Assembly (NCBI GenBank): GCA_002794465.1
Contig: MTSL01000050.1
Coordinates: 3,164 to 67,163, forward strand
DNA from: Paramicrosporidium saccamoebae
Taxonomy: Eukaryota > Rozellomycota
Direction of reading: 5' to 3'
Length of the DNA stretch: 64,000 nt
Shown: positions 36,258 through 45,208 of the stretch, piece by piece
Position numbering within the stretch: position 1 is the stretch's first letter
Layout of the letters: every line of letters begins with the position of its first letter
Program-made: the position numbers and the translations under genes
Notes under the pieces: generated by a model
What the model saw: only the letters and a program-made list of their open reading frames with translations
The model's database searches: none
What the model was told of the DNA's origin: nothing

Positions 36258-37496
36258 TTATTGAGGATTCCGCTTATAAGAGCCATGATGACCACCTCTA
36301 TTCCTAGATTTACTAGGAGATTTCTGCGGGCCGTTGTCATTATGAGATCGGTCCTTGCTTTTATGACGCTGCTGTCCATGACTTTTACTGTTGGAGTTTG
36401 ATGACTTTGCGTGCGGTTCAGATCGTTGATAGCTGGCTGATGAATCTGCATGCGATTCGGGTCGCCGGTAGCTGCTTGACGAGCTTGCAGATGGTTCAGG
36501 TCGTCGATAGCTGTTTGATGAACTTTTGTGATGCTCCGATCGTCGGTAGCTGCTCTTTGAATGATCACCTTCCTCATCCTGTCTCGCTGGATGGACATTT
36601 CGACGATACAGAGGCTCGTTGCTGCGCTGATACTCACGTTCCTCGCGACTTCTCCTATTAACATGATGATGACTTGGCTCCTTGCCACGTCGGTAGTCTC
36701 GTTCCTCCCGAGGTCTCCCATCGGTGCGATGATATGCTGCCTCCTGGAGAAATTCGAGGAAGGGGTGATGGAAAATTGAATACTCTGGTCTCTTTCTATT
36801 TCGACATTCATCCCCGAAATGGGTATTGTCTGAGCAATTATAGCAATGCGGTGAAACCAGACTTGTAGCTCGCGCCACTTCTTGTCTAGTCGGATCCCGG
36901 GCAAAAATGTATCTGCGCCACAGTAGAGAGCAGTCTTTCTGCAAATGTCCTGGGAGATTGCATCTGTTGCAGAGGTCATTTTCGAACATGCGTCTTTTAC
37001 GGGGCAGTCCACAGTTGCGAGAAAGATGGCCGACTCGATTGCAGTTGTAGCAGATTTCCTCAGGACAGTTACTACGTTGGTGGTCACGGCCTCCACATAG
37101 ATAGCACGGCAGAGACTAGACAATAAGGCAAAATGACGCGATATACAGTCGATTCAGGACAGTCTTTAACCATGTGGCCGGCCTGTCCACAGTTGAAACA
37201 TTTTGGACCTCCTGTGCCACCAAAATATCTTCCACCGGCGCTTCGGTCCTCCTCCCCCTCCAAATCACTAGAAAAGTCTTCCTCTTGTGGGGGCACAACC
37301 TCAGTTTCCTCCTCTTCCTCATCAATAAAGTCTACTTTGGGTTGCTCAAAAACTGCCTCCTCCACGTCGGTGTCACTTTCAGCTTGCTCTCCGAGACTTA
37401 GATTTTGGGAGAGACGGTCACTGAGTCTAATATCAGCAAAGCATGCAAGGTGTACCGATGACTATCAGAGGCCTCATCCCACCCGGGTCGATTCAT
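36258..37496 (-). CDS. AIR2: Air1/2-like zinc-knuckle protein (TRAMP complex)
   Basis: Air1/2 are RNA-binding subunits of the nuclear TRAMP polyadenylation complex that feeds RNAs to the exosome. Exons on the minus strand are 37496-37456, 37426-37147 and 37115-36258 (introns 29 and 31 nt), 392 residues. An acidic N-terminus precedes five CCHC knuckles: CFNCGQAGHMVKDC, CYLCGGRDHQRSNC, CYNCNRVGHLSRNC, CNRCNLPGHLQKDC and CYNCSDNTHFGDEC. Five knuckles in a row is the Air/ZCCHC7 number. The long C-terminal tail is Ser/Arg/Tyr-rich with repeated S-YRRPE-like units (about 300-350), low-complexity and likely disordered. The start stands 25 bp from the divergent FPG start. Confidence 0.85.
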
Positions 37497-37521
37497 TCCG
37501 GAAGCGACCAGGCTCCCAGAA
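37497..37521. promoter_or_regulatory. 25-bp divergent start region, AIR2 / FPG
   Basis: The start codons of two divergent genes are only 25 bp apart. Core promoter elements and leaders must overlap the coding parts of one or both genes. No individual site is recognised. Confidence 0.45.
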
Positions 37522-38448
37522 ATGCCTGAATTACCTTCGGTTGAACACAGTCGATGCCTATTGGAAAGGACTGTATTAAGTCACCGAATCGCTAATATAC
37601 TGGCAGTTGAAGATAATATCGTGTTTAGTGAAAAGCCCAGTGAGCTTGAAAATAAACTCAAGAGCCGTCAGATTATTGGCGCTAGGCGGTACGGAAAGTA
37701 TCTCTGGCTGGTCCTTAGCGAAGGTGTCAGCTTGCTGATGCACTTTGGAATGACAGGTTTTGTGCAGGTGCAAGGTGTGGAGAGGCTGTATTACAGGACT
37801 TCTTCAGACAAGGAAATTCTCCAAGATGTCACACAGCATACAACAGCGTGGCCACCGCGTTTTTGGAAGCTACAATTAGAGACTAGTGACGGGTGCAAGG
37901 TTGTATTTGGGGACTCTCGCAGACTGGGTCACGTCAAAATACTTGAACAGGACCCCATGAGCGTTCCTCCCATTTCAAAGTTGGGATTCGATCCAATTAT
38001 TTGCATGCCAGACTTTTCAGAGGAAATATTCAAGCGGGTCACAGGACGATCGGTGCCACTAAAGACTCTACTACTGGATCAGTCATTTGCAGCGGGCGTT
38101 GGAAATTGGATGGCGGATGATGTGCTGCTCCATGCTCGTCTCCACCCAGAGACACGAACTAATGAACTAAGTCCGGAAGAAGTTGGGCAGCTGCTTGATT
38201 CCATTAAATACATCTCTGTCACCGCTGTGGGATTTGATGCCGACGGAAGCAAGTATCCACCCAATTGGGTTTTTCATTGTCGCTGGCCTTCGAATCGGAG
38301 AATGAATGCGAATCCCACAATTGACGGCCATAAAGTGGCTTTTATAACTGTGGGTGGTCGCACTACTGTCTATGTTCCGGATCTGCAGAAGAAATCCCCC
38401 TCCCTGGGCAGACGGCAAAAGGAAAAGCGGCATAAAAACAAAGAATAA
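37522..38448 (+). CDS. FPG1: Fpg/MutM-type DNA glycosylase, zincless type
   Basis: Bifunctional base-excision enzyme for oxidised purines, single exon, 308 residues. The mature N-terminal Pro (nucleophile) and Glu are in MPELPSVE; the usual PEVE is PSVE here. RRYGKYLWL holds the conserved Lys; HFGMTG, DSRRLGHVK and the helix-two-turn-helix region ending QSFAAGVGNWMADDVLLHARLHP follow. The C-terminal end has VGGRTTVYVPDLQK without the four zinc Cys, the zincless finger known from plants and fungi. It co-exists with OGG1 at 40896-41819. Downstream the SANT gene starts 24 bp after its stop. Confidence 0.93.
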   Translation: MPELPSVEHSRCLLERTVLSHRIANILAVEDNIVFSEKPSELENKLKSRQIIGARRYGKYLWLVLSEGVSLLMHFGMTGFVQVQGVERLYYRTSSDKEILQDVTQHTTAWPPRFWKLQLETSDGCKVVFGDSRRLGHVKILEQDPMSVPPISKLGFDPIICMPDFSEEIFKRVTGRSVPLKTLLLDQSFAAGVGNWMADDVLLHARLHPETRTNELSPEEVGQLLDSIKYISVTAVGFDADGSKYPPNWVFHCRWPSNRRMNANPTIDGHKVAFITVGGRTTVYVPDLQKKSPSLGRRQKEKRHKNKE

Positions 38449-38472
38449 AAAATGGGATTTGCATTTTGAATT

Positions 38473-39540
38473 ATGAGCAGCGACGCCTCGGTGGACCATT
38501 TGCTCCAACAAATCGACCGAATAGAAAGCGAACTCTCCTCCCTCAACAAATATCTTGAGGATGGTGCGCTGTACCGTCCGCCTACTGTCCTGTACCACAC
38601 GCCGTCCGAAATACCCGGCTTTGAAGAACAACGGGCTCGTCAGCAAGAGTTTGAGCCACGACTGAAGGCGTACCTCCAACGACGTTTCTCTGAACGCTAC
38701 CAAGAGGAGACGGAGCGACGCATGAAATTTCTGGCTGGCTACCGAGCATGGCATAAAAAGCTGCGGGTGCTCGAAGCCAATGACCCGCCAATTTCACGGA
38801 CGCCTGAAGCAGACGCCCTGCCAGCACAACCCGCCTCGCTTACTGGCCGCAGTACGAGGCGGGCAACTAGCGACGCAGTGCGGAGCGAGGAGGAGCTGAA
38901 CCAGGTACTTCTAACCCTACTCGAACAGGAACGGGATAACCCGGCAACAAGGTGGATGGCCACCTTGGCAGTGACTCCTTCAATGCTGATGGCAGACCCG
39001 AAGAATATCTTTTACGACATTTTCACCGACCAAAACGGTAGGCTTGCGCAAAACGCCTTTGTCAAGTCACCTCCAACGACCTATGTCTGCGCTGAATCGG
39101 TTGTTCACTTTAACGAAAATACTGTATGGACGGATTTGGAGCAAAAGATTTTCATTGACAAATTCCTGGCCTATCCAAAGAACTTTCGAAAGATTGCCTC
39201 TTACTTGCCTTTCAAGAAGACGGCAGATTGCGTTGCCTTTTATTACAGAAACAAGAAACGACTCAAGTTGAAGCAGCTCCGGAAGATGGCGGCGAATGAG
39301 GCAAATATCAGTAGGGTGAGAGTGCCCAAGAAATTGTCGGGTCCGGGCCGTCCGCCAAAGAAGCCCCGCAAGCCGGGAAGACCTGGCCGTCCTAGGAACA
39401 CTGCAGTTTCCTCGATGGAGGAGGATTCCGAGGGGTTGTCTTCAACGGCCGTGTCGCTACTGTCATTGTCTGCTTTGATGGCACCCAACTCGCCCATTGA
39501 GACCAAGCCCACTCCGGAAAATGATCGGCAGGAAGAATAG
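38473..39540 (+). CDS. SNT1: SANT-domain corepressor, Snt1/NCoR-like
   Basis: Single exon, 355 residues. An N-terminal coiled coil, then a SANT domain at about 217-265 (VWTDLEQKIFIDKFLAYPKNFRKIASYLPFKKTADCVAFYYRNKK), the form found in NCoR/SMRT and yeast Snt1. A basic tail with AT-hook-like PGRPPKKPRKPGRPGRPRN follows. It is much shorter than NCoR or Snt1 and has just one clear SANT. Expected to bridge a histone deacetylase to chromatin (Set3C type). Another SANT/Rcor-type protein cannot be excluded. Confidence 0.75.
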   Translation: MSSDASVDHLLQQIDRIESELSSLNKYLEDGALYRPPTVLYHTPSEIPGFEEQRARQQEFEPRLKAYLQRRFSERYQEETERRMKFLAGYRAWHKKLRVLEANDPPISRTPEADALPAQPASLTGRSTRRATSDAVRSEEELNQVLLTLLEQERDNPATRWMATLAVTPSMLMADPKNIFYDIFTDQNGRLAQNAFVKSPPTTYVCAESVVHFNENTVWTDLEQKIFIDKFLAYPKNFRKIASYLPFKKTADCVAFYYRNKKRLKLKQLRKMAANEANISRVRVPKKLSGPGRPPKKPRKPGRPGRPRNTAVSSMEEDSEGLSSTAVSLLSLSALMAPNSPIETKPTPENDRQEE

Positions 39541-39573
39541 AGCAGCTTGTGTAATAATTTTAGACTTTTTATT

Positions 39574-39897
39574 TTACGTCCAGACAATCTCACCCTCCGT
39601 GCCTTCCGAGAATCCCAACTGGAACAGCAAGTCTGCTCCATTTTTGGCTGTCACAGGATGTGGAGAATACACTGCCTTTTTCCGTGGTGTCTCGTCGGCC
39701 AATCGTGGCAAGATAACATTGTCAGCAACCACGCATTCATGTATAGCGTGCACCTCATGGGGCTTTGTATATCGTTCCACATTATGCACCACATATAGTG
39801 CACTCTTTAAAGACGATGACCAAGACCAGTTCCTATTCACTGGTGATCTCTGTCGCGCCTCAAAATACCGCGGATCATCTGCTATCGCTGAAAACAT
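39574..39897 (-). CDS. Small protein with PUB-like fold (uncertain)
   Basis: Single exon, 107 residues from ATG 39897, convergent with SNT1 (33 bp between stops), which is the close packing of real genes here. The core (about 30-100) has a helical start (SSLKSALYVVHNVERYTKPHEVHAI), a middle helix, and the end segment GADLLFQLGFSEGTEGEIVW. That ending resembles PUB domains (xxLLxxLGFxExxxxxLxW) which bind the Cdc48 tail. The match is by eye and weak; it could be a different small alpha-beta protein. No known family is claimed with certainty. Confidence 0.5.
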   Translation of the reverse strand: MFSAIADDPRYFEARQRSPVNRNWSWSSSLKSALYVVHNVERYTKPHEVHAIHECVVADNVILPRLADETPRKKAVYSPHPVTAKNGADLLFQLGFSEGTEGEIVWT

Positions 39898-40206
39898 ACA
39901 ACCAATCAGACTCTAATGTTGACAACTTTTGTAATCTTCAAAGGTGTGAAGCGATGACTCGGTGTAAGATGGTTAAAGTGCAGGGTGGTAGGATGATTGT
40001 ATAATCGTGTTTTAACAACTTTTGAAACGCAAGGAATTACATCCTCCCACCTAACAGAAATAGTGTATCCATGTAGTCACGTGTCCGTATATACGTGTAT
40101 TTGTGTATCTATATAACTCCTCTATTCCATGCATTCTCTCTACTCCATACATTCCATACATTCTCTCTATTCCATATAATCTCCTATATCCGTGGTGATC
40201 CCTCCG
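39898..40206. repeat. Intergenic with short low-complexity tandem repeats
   Basis: Non-coding gap between the PUB-like gene and the ICMT gene. Around 40125-40192 it has imperfect units of ATTCTCTCTAyTCCATAC and CATTCCATACATTCTCTCTATTCCATA, and around 40080-40120 a GTATAT/GTGTAT-rich run. Simple repeats, not related to the dispersed repeat. Confidence 0.6.
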
Positions 40207-40887
40207 CTATGCGACGCCAGGAACACCAGACCAACATTCCCTTCGATATCGGATGTATTCAGGGAAAAACTTGACAAGGTGGTATTCTTCCAGCTTGATG
40301 CGCTCGGAAAAGAAGCGGTGCAGTACGTATGCATAGCCAAATAAGCAGACAAAATTGCCGAGCATGACTTGTGTTCCCAGTGACCATAAATAAAAGCCCG
40401 AATATGATGGATGTCGCATGAACTGAAAAATTCCAGTGCGCACCAAGACGTGACTGGCAACATGCTCATCGGCCACTTCGTGGGTGAAGGCACTGCCTGC
40501 ATCTAGCATACCCTTTGTTCGTGTCAGTTGTCCCGCCAACACCATACACCCTCCTAACCATCGTAAAGACGGTAGCCAGTGTAGCCGGGGGAAGAATATC
40601 TCAATAATCGCATATTCGAATACGGCTGCCGACATGGAAAGCGTATATGCCGTACTATGATCCAACAGGAATGCTTGGTAGGTTGTTGTGGTGGGATGGA
40701 AATGGCAGGTCAGGTAGAATTCCAGAAAGTGGAATGCACAAAGCGCAGCCGTGTATAAAGCAAGCCCAGTGTGTCTGGCTAGCGTTATTGCCACTACCAA
40801 CGAGCCTCCAAACGCCACCCCCAACAATCCACATGTTAGAGAAATCCGGGGAACATCATGCTGTGTCTCTAGGCGACCGGGCTGCAT
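40207..40887 (-). CDS. STE14: Isoprenylcysteine carboxyl methyltransferase (ICMT)
   Basis: ER-membrane enzyme that methylates the prenyl-Cys end of CAAX proteins. Single exon, 226 residues from ATG 40887, slightly short of human ICMT. Several TMs in the N-terminal half; the catalytic C-terminal part has the family segments SHVLVRTGIFQFMRHPSYSGFYLWSLGTQVMLGN and FFSERIKLEEYHLVKFFPEY..YR. The first ATG after the OGG1 stop is just 8 bp downstream of it, so its promoter must lie inside OGG1 or the two share a transcript. A plausible substrate is the G-gamma ending CICF. Confidence 0.9.
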   Translation of the reverse strand: MQPGRLETQHDVPRISLTCGLLGVAFGGSLVVAITLARHTGLALYTAALCAFHFLEFYLTCHFHPTTTTYQAFLLDHSTAYTLSMSAAVFEYAIIEIFFPRLHWLPSLRWLGGCMVLAGQLTRTKGMLDAGSAFTHEVADEHVASHVLVRTGIFQFMRHPSYSGFYLWSLGTQVMLGNFVCLFGYAYVLHRFFSERIKLEEYHLVKFFPEYIRYRRECWSGVPGVA

Positions 40888-40895
40888 AATCAGAA

Positions 40896-41819
40896 TTATT
40901 TTATTTTCCTGGCCTTTTCCTTTATCTGTGCGGCAAACAGGACAAGATGAGCCCATCCCGCATGCGGTCCAAATATTACCCTGAACCGATCGCCAATTGC
41001 CGTGTAGACTTTCAGAGTCAGCGATTTTCCAGATGGCATGCCCGTGTAAAATGTCCGCGCAACCTTCCAAATGTGTGTATCGACAGGGACGGCAGAAAAT
41101 TGACCAAGACCAGTTAATGCCACGCAGTCGGCAACTTTGGGGCCCACACCCACTATCTTCAAGAGCTCCGACCATGCTTGTTCTCTGGGGGCCGTTCGTA
41201 AAAGCTCTAGATCCAACTCGCCGTCAATTGCCCGACATGAGACGGCCTGGATGTACCTGGCACGATATCCAAATCCATTTTCCACCAGTTCCTGGGTTAT
41301 CCGAACATGTGTTAGATCCGTTGGACAGGGAAAAGTGTAAACAATAACAGTCCCATCAATCAGTGCATGAGCGCGCCCATATTTCTCCTTCAGGGTGCGC
41401 ACCATTGACGTAATGCGTGAGATACCATTGTTTTGGGAACATATGAACGAAAGAAGACTTTCGAATGCGGGCTGGTCGAGGAGCCGCACACCTGGGCACT
41501 GGTGGCATAGCTTAGCAAAATGTGCGTCCCGCTGACTCCATTCTTGGTAGAGCTCAGACAGGTCTATGTCGAGTCGAAAATACTTTGAGAGAATGCACCG
41601 TACTACGGCCTCTTGTTCAGGTTCGGTCCAAAAATACACATTATTATCCTTTGTTGAAAGAATTAGAATTTCTCCCTCAAATGCGTTCAGCCAATAATCC
41701 TTGTATTGAATCCAAGAAAATGTCTGTCCACTACCGAGACAAATGTCAAGATTCAAGACGGAACATTCAGCGAGCTTAAACGGAGCCAATCGGGCCAGTT
41801 CCACTTGCTTATGGCTCAT
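40896..41819 (-). CDS. OGG1: 8-oxoguanine DNA glycosylase OGG1
   Basis: HhH-GPD base-excision glycosylase/lyase for 8-oxoG paired with C. Single exon; the ATG at 41819 gives 307 residues starting MSHKQVELARL. The frame stays open upstream, but the divergent MGM1 start lies 32 bp away. OGG1_N region: GSGQTFSWIQ, EILILS. HhH with the catalytic Lys: LLKIVGVGPKVADCVALTGLGQFSAVPVDTHIW; the catalytic Asp is in PVDTH. SFICSQNNGISRITSMV is the usual helix before it. With Fpg at 37522-38448 the genome carries two 8-oxoG-type enzymes in 4.5 kb. Confidence 0.93.
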   Translation of the reverse strand: MSHKQVELARLAPFKLAECSVLNLDICLGSGQTFSWIQYKDYWLNAFEGEILILSTKDNNVYFWTEPEQEAVVRCILSKYFRLDIDLSELYQEWSQRDAHFAKLCHQCPGVRLLDQPAFESLLSFICSQNNGISRITSMVRTLKEKYGRAHALIDGTVIVYTFPCPTDLTHVRITQELVENGFGYRARYIQAVSCRAIDGELDLELLRTAPREQAWSELLKIVGVGPKVADCVALTGLGQFSAVPVDTHIWKVARTFYTGMPSGKSLTLKVYTAIGDRFRVIFGPHAGWAHLVLFAAQIKEKARKIK

Positions 41820-41851
41820 AGAGAAAGCAGCCAATCCTGGTCGGCCGAGAC
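41820..41851. promoter_or_regulatory. 32-bp divergent start region, OGG1 / MGM1
   Basis: Thirty-two bp between divergent start codons. Both promoters must overlap coding sequence or be shared; no motif recognised. Confidence 0.4.
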
Positions 41852-44522
41852 ATGCAATTCTTACGGAGAGCTCTACTGCACAGGTCGGTCTACCGACTTT
41901 CAGCTGCAATCCGATCATCAAATATCCAATTATTCCATAACCCCATACAAAGGCAAAACCTCCATGTATACACAAGAATTAGCCGGCCACACTACGGGAG
42001 ACGAATGTACGGAACAGGCGCCGGACTTGTTCCCCGCGGATTTCTTTTCCGAGCATTTTGGACCAGTGTCACAGCCACCGTGGGATACATTTATTACCAG
42101 GTCAATCAGGCATCCAGCTGGGTGGCGGAAAAGTCTGCTAGGCTGAGGGAACTGGGAATGGAGGGCATGTTGGGATTAATAGATGTCTGGGAGAGTGCGG
42201 CTGCAAGCATTGAGGGACACGGGTTGTGGAGGCGACCTACTAAGCCAGCACATGGTAATCGTTGTGGAGTAGTCTTGACATTTAGGAGAGTTTAGAGGCG
42301 TGCAAGAGGACGCCGATGGCCATTTTGGGGGCACGTCAGAGGACGACCATGGCCACACTACAAACAAGTCTGTTGATTTGGACAGTGCAAGTGGCCAATT
42401 TAGAGATTTTATCAAGAAAATGATCGAAGTTCGAAATATTCTAAAATCAGCCGAGATGGACAACACCCTGAATCTCCCTAGTATTGTAGTCATCGGATCG
42501 CAGAGCTCGGGGAAGAGCAGTGTACTAGAAAGCATTGTAGGCCACGAGTTCTTACCAAAGGGCAATAATATGGTCACCAGGAGACCACTCGAGTTGACGT
42601 TGGTGAATTCGCCTACCTGCACTCGTGATTTTGCCGTCTTCAATCAATTGGAGACTGGGCCTGTTTTTGATTTCTCCAAAGTCCAACAGACGTTGACCGA
42701 TCTAAACTTGGCCGTTCCTGAGGACCAATGGATTTCGCCAAAGCCCATCGAATTGACAATTTATTCCAAAAATGTTCCTGATCTCTCGCTTGTGGACTTG
42801 CCGGGATACATCCAGATTAACAATCGCAATCAGCCGCCAATCCTTCGTGATCGGATTGCACAGCTCTGTGAACAATACATCAAACAGGACAACATTATTT
42901 TGGCAGTGTGTCCCGCTGATGTGGATTTGGCAAACGCCGAGGCTCTGAAGGCCAGTCGTGCTGTTGACCCCGAGGGATTGCGAACAATTGGTGTGATTAC
43001 GAAACTAGACTTGGTGGACCCTGAATACTCTGCCCATCTGATACAAAACGAAGATTATCCCCTGAGGCTTGGCTATGTTGGGGTAGTTTGCAGGCCGCCA
43101 GCTACCCAAACACAGCCCCGTGCCCTCTCAATACTGACAAGAAGCAAAAACACACATAATGAACGCTATGAGGACTTGTACGTAAGTGAGCATCAGGAAG
43201 CTTTCGAAAAGATCAAGGATCGAGTGGGGATCTCTAGACTGCGAGATCGATTAAGCAGCGCGCTCGAGACTTCAATGGCAGAGTCGTTATCAGGTGTATT
43301 TACTTCTGTTCAAGACGAACTCTCTGAATTGTGCTATATTATGAAGGTTGAGTACAGTGATCGAGTGATATCGCCAGAGGGATACGTGTCTTACTTGGCA
43401 ACCAGCGTAAAAAATGGCCTGGAGAGCGTGGCCAAGGATTATAGCAGACCAAGGGTACGGGAACAGCTTAGAAAAGTGCTGCACAAGCGCTTGATTGAGG
43501 TTGCCGATGAGACGATTTGGAAGTATTCTGACAAAGCCGGGCTCTTAGATGAGGCACAGTTGAATCAAGCCGTGGCCTCGTTGACAAGATCGGGGGTAGG
43601 GAGGATTGCCGCAAATTGTCTTGTAGATGCAATAATCACCCAAGTAAGCCAAATTATCAAGGATGGGCCGTTGTCCCACCATCCCGCTGCCAAAGAACGC
43701 TTGCTAAAACAGGCAGAGACGGCCATGCGGAGACAAAGCCAGGCCGCAATTGAGCAAGTTGAGAACGCCATCAAACCATTAAAGAGCGAGATGGAATACA
43801 CCGACGACGATTGGATCATGGCGAGGAAAAAGATTATTCATCTATTTGAAGAAACGGGGCAAGATTTGGAGCGGACCCTGAAGAAGATCCAGAGCGAAGT
43901 AGGACAGCGGAGACTTGTGAGGATTGTACAGCACCTTCACGAGCCAAAAGATGGCTCCGTCAAGATTAGTCAGAATTTGGTTGACAAGGCCAAGGAGGCG
44001 GTGCGGATTAATCATCAATTGAAGAGCATCAGACAGCGATTAGAGGTAATGGAGAGGAAAGAATGCATGCTACCCGATGTTGAAGGTAAAAAGAGGTGGT
44101 TCCACTTTGGAAGCGACGCTGACACGTTGGAGACGGTCAAGAAGAACATTAGCGTCACTGTAGATGCCGGCACCCCCGATGCCAAGACGATTCATGTTTG
44201 GAATCACTGCCAAACACGCTGTCCCGAAGTTTATTTATACCTCGTGATGGAGAAGCTCCTCTCAACCTCTGCTTTGTATGTGCACCATGAGCTTGTCCAC
44301 GAGTTCCTCCATCCCTTCCCTGATGAACTGGCGGCTTCACTTTCCACCACGCCCAACAGCGGTGATGGCGTGATGGGATTGGACCGGAAGGAGATTCTTG
44401 AATTTGTGCAGGAGAATGCCTCGGTGGCACGGCATTTGCAACTACAGGAACGTAGGAGGATTTTGGAAAAGGTACGCGACAAGTTGGCCTATCTGCAACA
44501 TTTCAACACTAACACAATGTAA
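41852..44522 (+). CDS. MGM1: Mitochondrial inner-membrane dynamin Mgm1/OPA1
   Basis: Dynamin GTPase that fuses inner membranes and shapes cristae. Exons 41852-42254 and 42286-44522 (31-nt intron), 879 residues. Arg-rich presequence (MQFLRRALLHRSVYRL), then a TM around 68-85 (FRAFWTSVTATVGYIYYQV) as in OPA1. The GTPase has G1 GSQSSGKSS, a Thr in VTRRP (G2), DLPG (G3) and TKLD (G4), preceded by NLPSIVVIGSQSSGKSSVLE and followed by EFLPKGNNMVTRRP, typical of Mgm1/OPA1. Middle, paddle and GED helices fill the rest. Presence implies a mitochondrion with real inner-membrane dynamics. Confidence 0.94.
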
Positions 44523-44684
44523 TACAGTGTGATTATATGAAAGGAGGTTTGGAACATGCACGCCCTGCCTATGGTATTGCTATTGACCAACAACAAGCTT
44601 CATTACTAATTCAGCGAGTGACATTGTTTCAGCATTTTCTTTCCACAAAACGAGTTTTATTGCAAATTCATCGGGTGACATTGT

Positions 44685-44912
44685 TTATTTTTGAGACACC
44701 TTTTTCAACCCCGCTCTAGTCGTTTCCAAAATGTTCCCTTCCTTGTTGCTCTCCACTTTGGGTACCACGTCACTCTGACCTTCAAAATCGCCCGGCTTTG
44801 GAGCCTTCTTCAACTTGACGCCCTCAAAAGCACTCTCCTTTTTCTCCATCTCAGTCTCTTGCTTGTGGGATTCAACGTTGCGCAACTTGACATTCCATTC
44901 GGCTGGCGTCAT
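44685..44912 (-). CDS. Small orphan protein, 75 residues
   Basis: ATG at 44912, 20 bp after the QCR6 stop on the same strand. The 75-residue product is highly charged with two similar short segments (EWNVKLRNVE and FEGVKLKKAPKP) and no signal peptide, TM or Cys. I do not recognise it. Its position, right after a confirmed gene with a gap like other tandem pairs here, and its even charged composition suggest it is real, but it could be a chance frame. Confidence 0.4.
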   Translation of the reverse strand: MTPAEWNVKLRNVESHKQETEMEKKESAFEGVKLKKAPKPGDFEGQSDVVPKVESNKEGNILETTRAGLKKVSQK

Positions 44913-44932
44913 GACCCCGACAATGTTTATTA

Positions 44933-45177
44933 CTATTTTAAGTACTTGAATAGTCGTTTGGCAACCTACAGGTCAGTCGTCTTACAGTTGGTACGCAATT
45001 ATCAATGCATGGAGTGAGGTCAAAGAGCTCCTCGTTGCAGGTTTCGGTGGTTCCGGGCCTCGATTGAACACGTCTCGCACATTCTTCGTATTTTTCAAGC
45101 AACGGACGGCACGCCTCTGAAGTACGACAGATCTCCTCCAACCGCTCCTTGGGACATGTCACTTCCTCCTCCGACAT
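44933..45177 (-). CDS. QCR6: Complex III hinge subunit Qcr6/UQCRH
   Basis: Subunit of the cytochrome bc1 complex on the intermembrane side, near cytochrome c1. Exons 45177-44995 and 44965-44933 with a 29-nt intron give 71 residues. The family pattern CRPLLEKYEECARRVQSRPGTTETCNEELFDLTPCIDNC and, only after splicing, VAKRLFKYLK match UQCRH. The long acidic N-terminal hinge of yeast Qcr6 is missing; the protein is reduced to the Cys-paired helical core with several extra Cys. Presence supports a working respiratory complex III, with BCS1 also in this window. Confidence 0.9.
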
Positions 45178-45208
45178 TTTTAAATTTGCGATTTATGGGA
45201 AATTCATT
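45178..45208. promoter_or_regulatory. 31-bp divergent start region, QCR6 / UCH
   Basis: Thirty-one bp between divergent start codons. Promoter role inferred from position only. Confidence 0.4.

Noticed and set aside
40060-40200. Possible CRISPR-like or telomere-like repeat
   Set aside because: Units are short, imperfect and pyrimidine-rich with no constant spacers; a simple repeat in a eukaryotic spacer.
44966-44994. 20-nt intron in QCR6 starting at GTAAGA
   Set aside because: The 29-nt choice gives CVAKRLFKYLK with no extra residues, as in UQCRH, and fits the size range of all other introns.
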